From Kitasatospora sp. NBC_01266 (GTDB lineage Bacteria > Actinomycetota > Actinomycetes > Streptomycetales > Streptomycetaceae), in assembly GCF_036242395.1 (NCBI RefSeq), contig NZ_CP108458.1, positions 496,001-560,000 of the forward strand: a stretch of DNA of 64,000 nucleotides. Direction: 5' to 3'. Within the stretch, counting starts at the first letter, position 1; every line of letters begins with the position of its first letter. The position numbers and the translations under genes were made by a program. The notes beneath the pieces are model-generated. The model was not told where the DNA came from. It did no database searches and worked only from the letters and a program-made list of their open reading frames with translations. Of the stretch, positions 62,057 through 64,000 are shown piece by piece.

Positions 62057-62331
62057 TACCCGGCTCCACCATCAGAGTTGTGCGCCACCCGCAACGACGG
62101 CCGCTCCCTGCAGCACGACCCAGGCCAGACCGAGTCCCCGGCGTGGGGTGTTGCGCCACCCGCCACACGCCACTTCCTCTCGTCTCCCACCCACCGCTGC
62201 CGAACGTGAGACAGAAGACGTCTGTCCAAAAGAAAATGATCCGTGTCTGCCTGCCGTGTCGATCTGCGACTGCGCCGTTCGACCTGGGGTAGAGAGGGTC
62301 GAGAGGCGACCCCCGATCAAGGAGGCCGGAG
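62057..62331. other. Intergenic region without a gene
   Basis: Nothing coding is supported. A GTTG(T)GCGCCACCCGC direct repeat occurs twice about 70 bases apart. Promoters for the NUDIX and YCII genes should lie here. Confidence 0.5.
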
Positions 62332-62751
62332 ATGGCGAAGTACATGCTGATCATGCGGGGCACGGACGAGTCCGTCGCGAAGATGATGGAGACGCCTTTC
62401 GAGGACATGCTCGAGACGGTGGGCCGCTTCAACGAGGAGCTGATCCGGGCGGGCGTGCTCGTCGCCGCCGAGGGCCTGGACGACCCGTCGCAGGGCGTGG
62501 TGGTGGACTTCAGTGGGCAGGCCCCGGTGGTCACCGACGGGCCGTACGGCGAGACGAAGGAGTTGTTCGGCGGCTTCTACGTGATCGACGTCGCCTCGAA
62601 GGAGGAGGCGGTCGAGTGGGCCAAGCGCCTCCCGGCGTTCCCCGGCTCGAAGTGCGAGGTCCGCCGGGTGCCGGGCATCGAGGAGTTCCCGCAGGACAAC
62701 GAGTGGATCGTCAAGGAGCGGGCGTGGCGCGAGCGGACCGGCCAGCTCTGA
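62332..62751 (+). CDS. YCII/DGPF-domain protein
   Basis: A 139-residue YCII-related protein of the DGPF type; the namesake motif reads TDGPYGETKELFGGFYVI. AAGGAGG lies six bases before the ATG. The stop codon overlaps the start of an ECF42 sigma factor (TGATG). DGPF proteins and ECF42 sigma factors are a recognised conserved pair; the DGPF protein is probably the target or modulator. Its biochemical role is unknown. Confidence 0.92.
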   Translation: MAKYMLIMRGTDESVAKMMETPFEDMLETVGRFNEELIRAGVLVAAEGLDDPSQGVVVDFSGQAPVVTDGPYGETKELFGGFYVIDVASKEEAVEWAKRLPAFPGSKCEVRRVPGIEEFPQDNEWIVKERAWRERTGQL

Positions 62752-64000
62752 TGCCCGAAGCCACCGACGGCCCGCCGATCGCCGAGTCGGCGCGGCGGGC
62801 CGTCGAGGCCGTCTGGCGGATCGAGTCCGCACGGATCGTCGGCGCGCTGGCGCGCTACACCGGGGACTTCGCGCTCGCTGAGGACGTCGCGCAGGAGGCG
62901 CTGGCGGAGGCACTGGTCACCTGGTCACGCGACGGCGCGCCGGCCAGCCCGGTGGGCTGGCTGCTGGCGACCGGGCGGCGCCGGGCCATCGACGCCTTCC
63001 GCCGCGCCTCGGCGCTCGACGAGCGGTACGCCGCACTCGCGGGCCGGCTGGCCGAAGGCGAGTTCAGCACAGGCGCGGCGGGCGCGCCGCAGCGGCCGGA
63101 CGACCTGCCGTGGGACCCCGACCGGGTCAACGACGACGTCCTGGCCCTGATGTTCACCGCCTGCCACCCGGTGCTCTCGCCGGAGGCCCAAGTGGCGCTC
63201 ACGCTGCGCGTGGTGGGCGGCCTGTCCAGCGAGGAGATCGCCCGGGCGTTCCTCGTGCCCGTGCCGACCGTCCAGGCCCGGATCACCCGGGCGAAGAAGA
63301 CGATCGCCGCAGCGCACGTGCCGTTCGAGCTGCCGCCGTCCGAGGAGCGACCAGCACGGCTCGGCGGGGTCCTGAGCGTCCTGTATGTGATCTACACGGA
63401 GGGCTCGACGGCGACAAGCGGCGACCGCCTGCTGCGCCCCGATCTCGCCTACGAGGCTGTCCGGCTGGCCCGGATGCTGGTGGCCCTGCTGCCTGGTGAG
63501 TCGGAGGTGTACGGGCTGCTCGCGCTGTTCGAGCTCACCGCCGCGCGCTTTCCGGCACGAACCGGGCCCGATGGGGAGGCGGTGCTTCTGGAGGACCAGG
63601 ACCGGCGCCTGTGGGACCGGTCGGCAATTCGTCGCGGCCTGGCCGCGCTCGGCCGGGCCGCGGCCGCCGGACGGGGCCTTGGACCGTACGGGCTGCAGGC
63701 GGCGATCGCCGCCTGCCACGCGACGGCGCCCTCGGTGCCAGACACCGACTGGGAGCGCATCGTGCTCCTGTACGAGGCGCTCGGCCGGGTGGCTCCGTCA
63801 CCCGTCGTCGAGCTCAACCGGGCCGTGGCCGTCGCGATGGCGAGCGGACCGCAGCAGGCGCTGTTCATCGTCGACGACCTGGTCGCCTCCGACCGCCTGT
63901 CGGGATCGCACCTGCTCCCGAGCGTGCGCGGCGAACTGCTGGTCCGCCTCGGCCGCACCACCGAGGCCCGCGCCGAGCTGGAGCTCGCCGCCCGGCTGTG
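62751..64000 (+). CDS. ECF42-family RNA polymerase sigma factor, partial
   Basis: The first 416 codons of a sigma factor that runs off the window. Sigma region 2 (about 25-90; DVAQEALAEAL, PVGWLLATGRRRAID) and region 4 (about 120-180; LRVVGGLSSEEIARAF, VQARITRAKKTI) are followed by the long DUF6596/TPR-like extension that defines ECF42 (YVIYTEGS; VVELNRAVAVAMASGP). The family is usually about 400-430 residues, so the stop is probably just beyond the edge. It is translationally coupled to the DGPF gene. Confidence 0.92.
   Translation, partial: MPEATDGPPIAESARRAVEAVWRIESARIVGALARYTGDFALAEDVAQEALAEALVTWSRDGAPASPVGWLLATGRRRAIDAFRRASALDERYAALAGRLAEGEFSTGAAGAPQRPDDLPWDPDRVNDDVLALMFTACHPVLSPEAQVALTLRVVGGLSSEEIARAFLVPVPTVQARITRAKKTIAAAHVPFELPPSEERPARLGGVLSVLYVIYTEGSTATSGDRLLRPDLAYEAVRLARMLVALLPGESEVYGLLALFELTAARFPARTGPDGEAVLLEDQDRRLWDRSAIRRGLAALGRAAAAGRGLGPYGLQAAIAACHATAPSVPDTDWERIVLLYEALGRVAPSPVVELNRAVAVAMASGPQQALFIVDDLVASDRLSGSHLLPSVRGELLVRLGRTTEARAELELAARL

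Overview
The window is about 74% GC by eye, with GTG/TTG starts, four-base stop/start overlaps, many apparently leaderless starts, a mycothiol-type maleylpyruvate isomerase family gene, ECF41 and ECF42 sigma factors and SoxR/MarR regulators. This fits a Streptomycetaceae chromosome (Streptomyces, Kitasatospora or Streptacidiphilus). No rRNA, tRNA or CRISPR array was seen.

Region 1 (1-10.5 kb) is a mix of small units. They are a carboxymuconolactone-decarboxylase-like gene with its ECF41 sigma factor, a GNAT acetyltransferase, an actinobacterial SAM methyltransferase, a zinc alcohol dehydrogenase, a class I terpene synthase, an SDR-type protein, an alpha/beta hydrolase, an EamA transporter and a divergent RpiR regulator.

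Region 2 (10.6-26.2 kb) is a six-gene biosynthetic operon on the + strand with overlapping or nearly abutting genes. Two multidomain synthases, [NMO-like x2]-KS-AT-ACP-ACP-KR and KS-AT-DH-PPTase, carry the ACP motif (L-x-IDSIKR) of polyunsaturated fatty acid/secondary-lipid synthases. They are followed by a free ACP, an alpha/beta hydrolase, an MGT-type glycosyltransferase and a zinc-ribbon methyltransferase. The likely product is a glycosylated, perhaps methylated lipid; I recognise no known compound.

Region 3 (26.2-29.6 kb) holds a flavin monooxygenase, a secreted beta-propeller protein and a dihydrofolate-reductase-like gene, separated by strong hairpins.

Region 4 (29.6-43.4 kb) is a catabolic operon on the - strand. 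It has a HypX-like protein, an aryl-CoA ligase fused to a hotdog thioesterase, a bifunctional salicylyl-CoA 5-hydroxylase, a nitrilase, gentisate 1,2-dioxygenase, an FAH-family hydrolase, a maleate isomerase family protein, a PaaX-type regulator and an amidohydrolase. A mycothiol-type maleylpyruvate isomerase family gene lies divergently. Together they suggest conversion of a 2-substituted benzoate, possibly starting from the nitrile, through CoA thioesters to gentisate and then to fumarate plus pyruvate.

Region 5 (43.4-56.8 kb) is rich in regulators and efflux: a TetR/MFS pair, a SoxR/MFS pair with a recognisable MerR-type promoter, and four MarR-type regulators. It also holds a proline iminopeptidase, a secreted GH89 N-acetylglucosaminidase, two-way hairpins and a decayed esterase.

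Region 6 (56.8-60.7 kb) is a scar: a MITE-like element, a frameshifted and truncated multicopper oxidase, an IS5-family insertion sequence and fragments of two more genes. Region 7 (60.8-64 kb) has a HAD phosphatase, a NUDIX hydrolase and a YCII/DGPF gene overlapping an ECF42 sigma factor that runs off the window.
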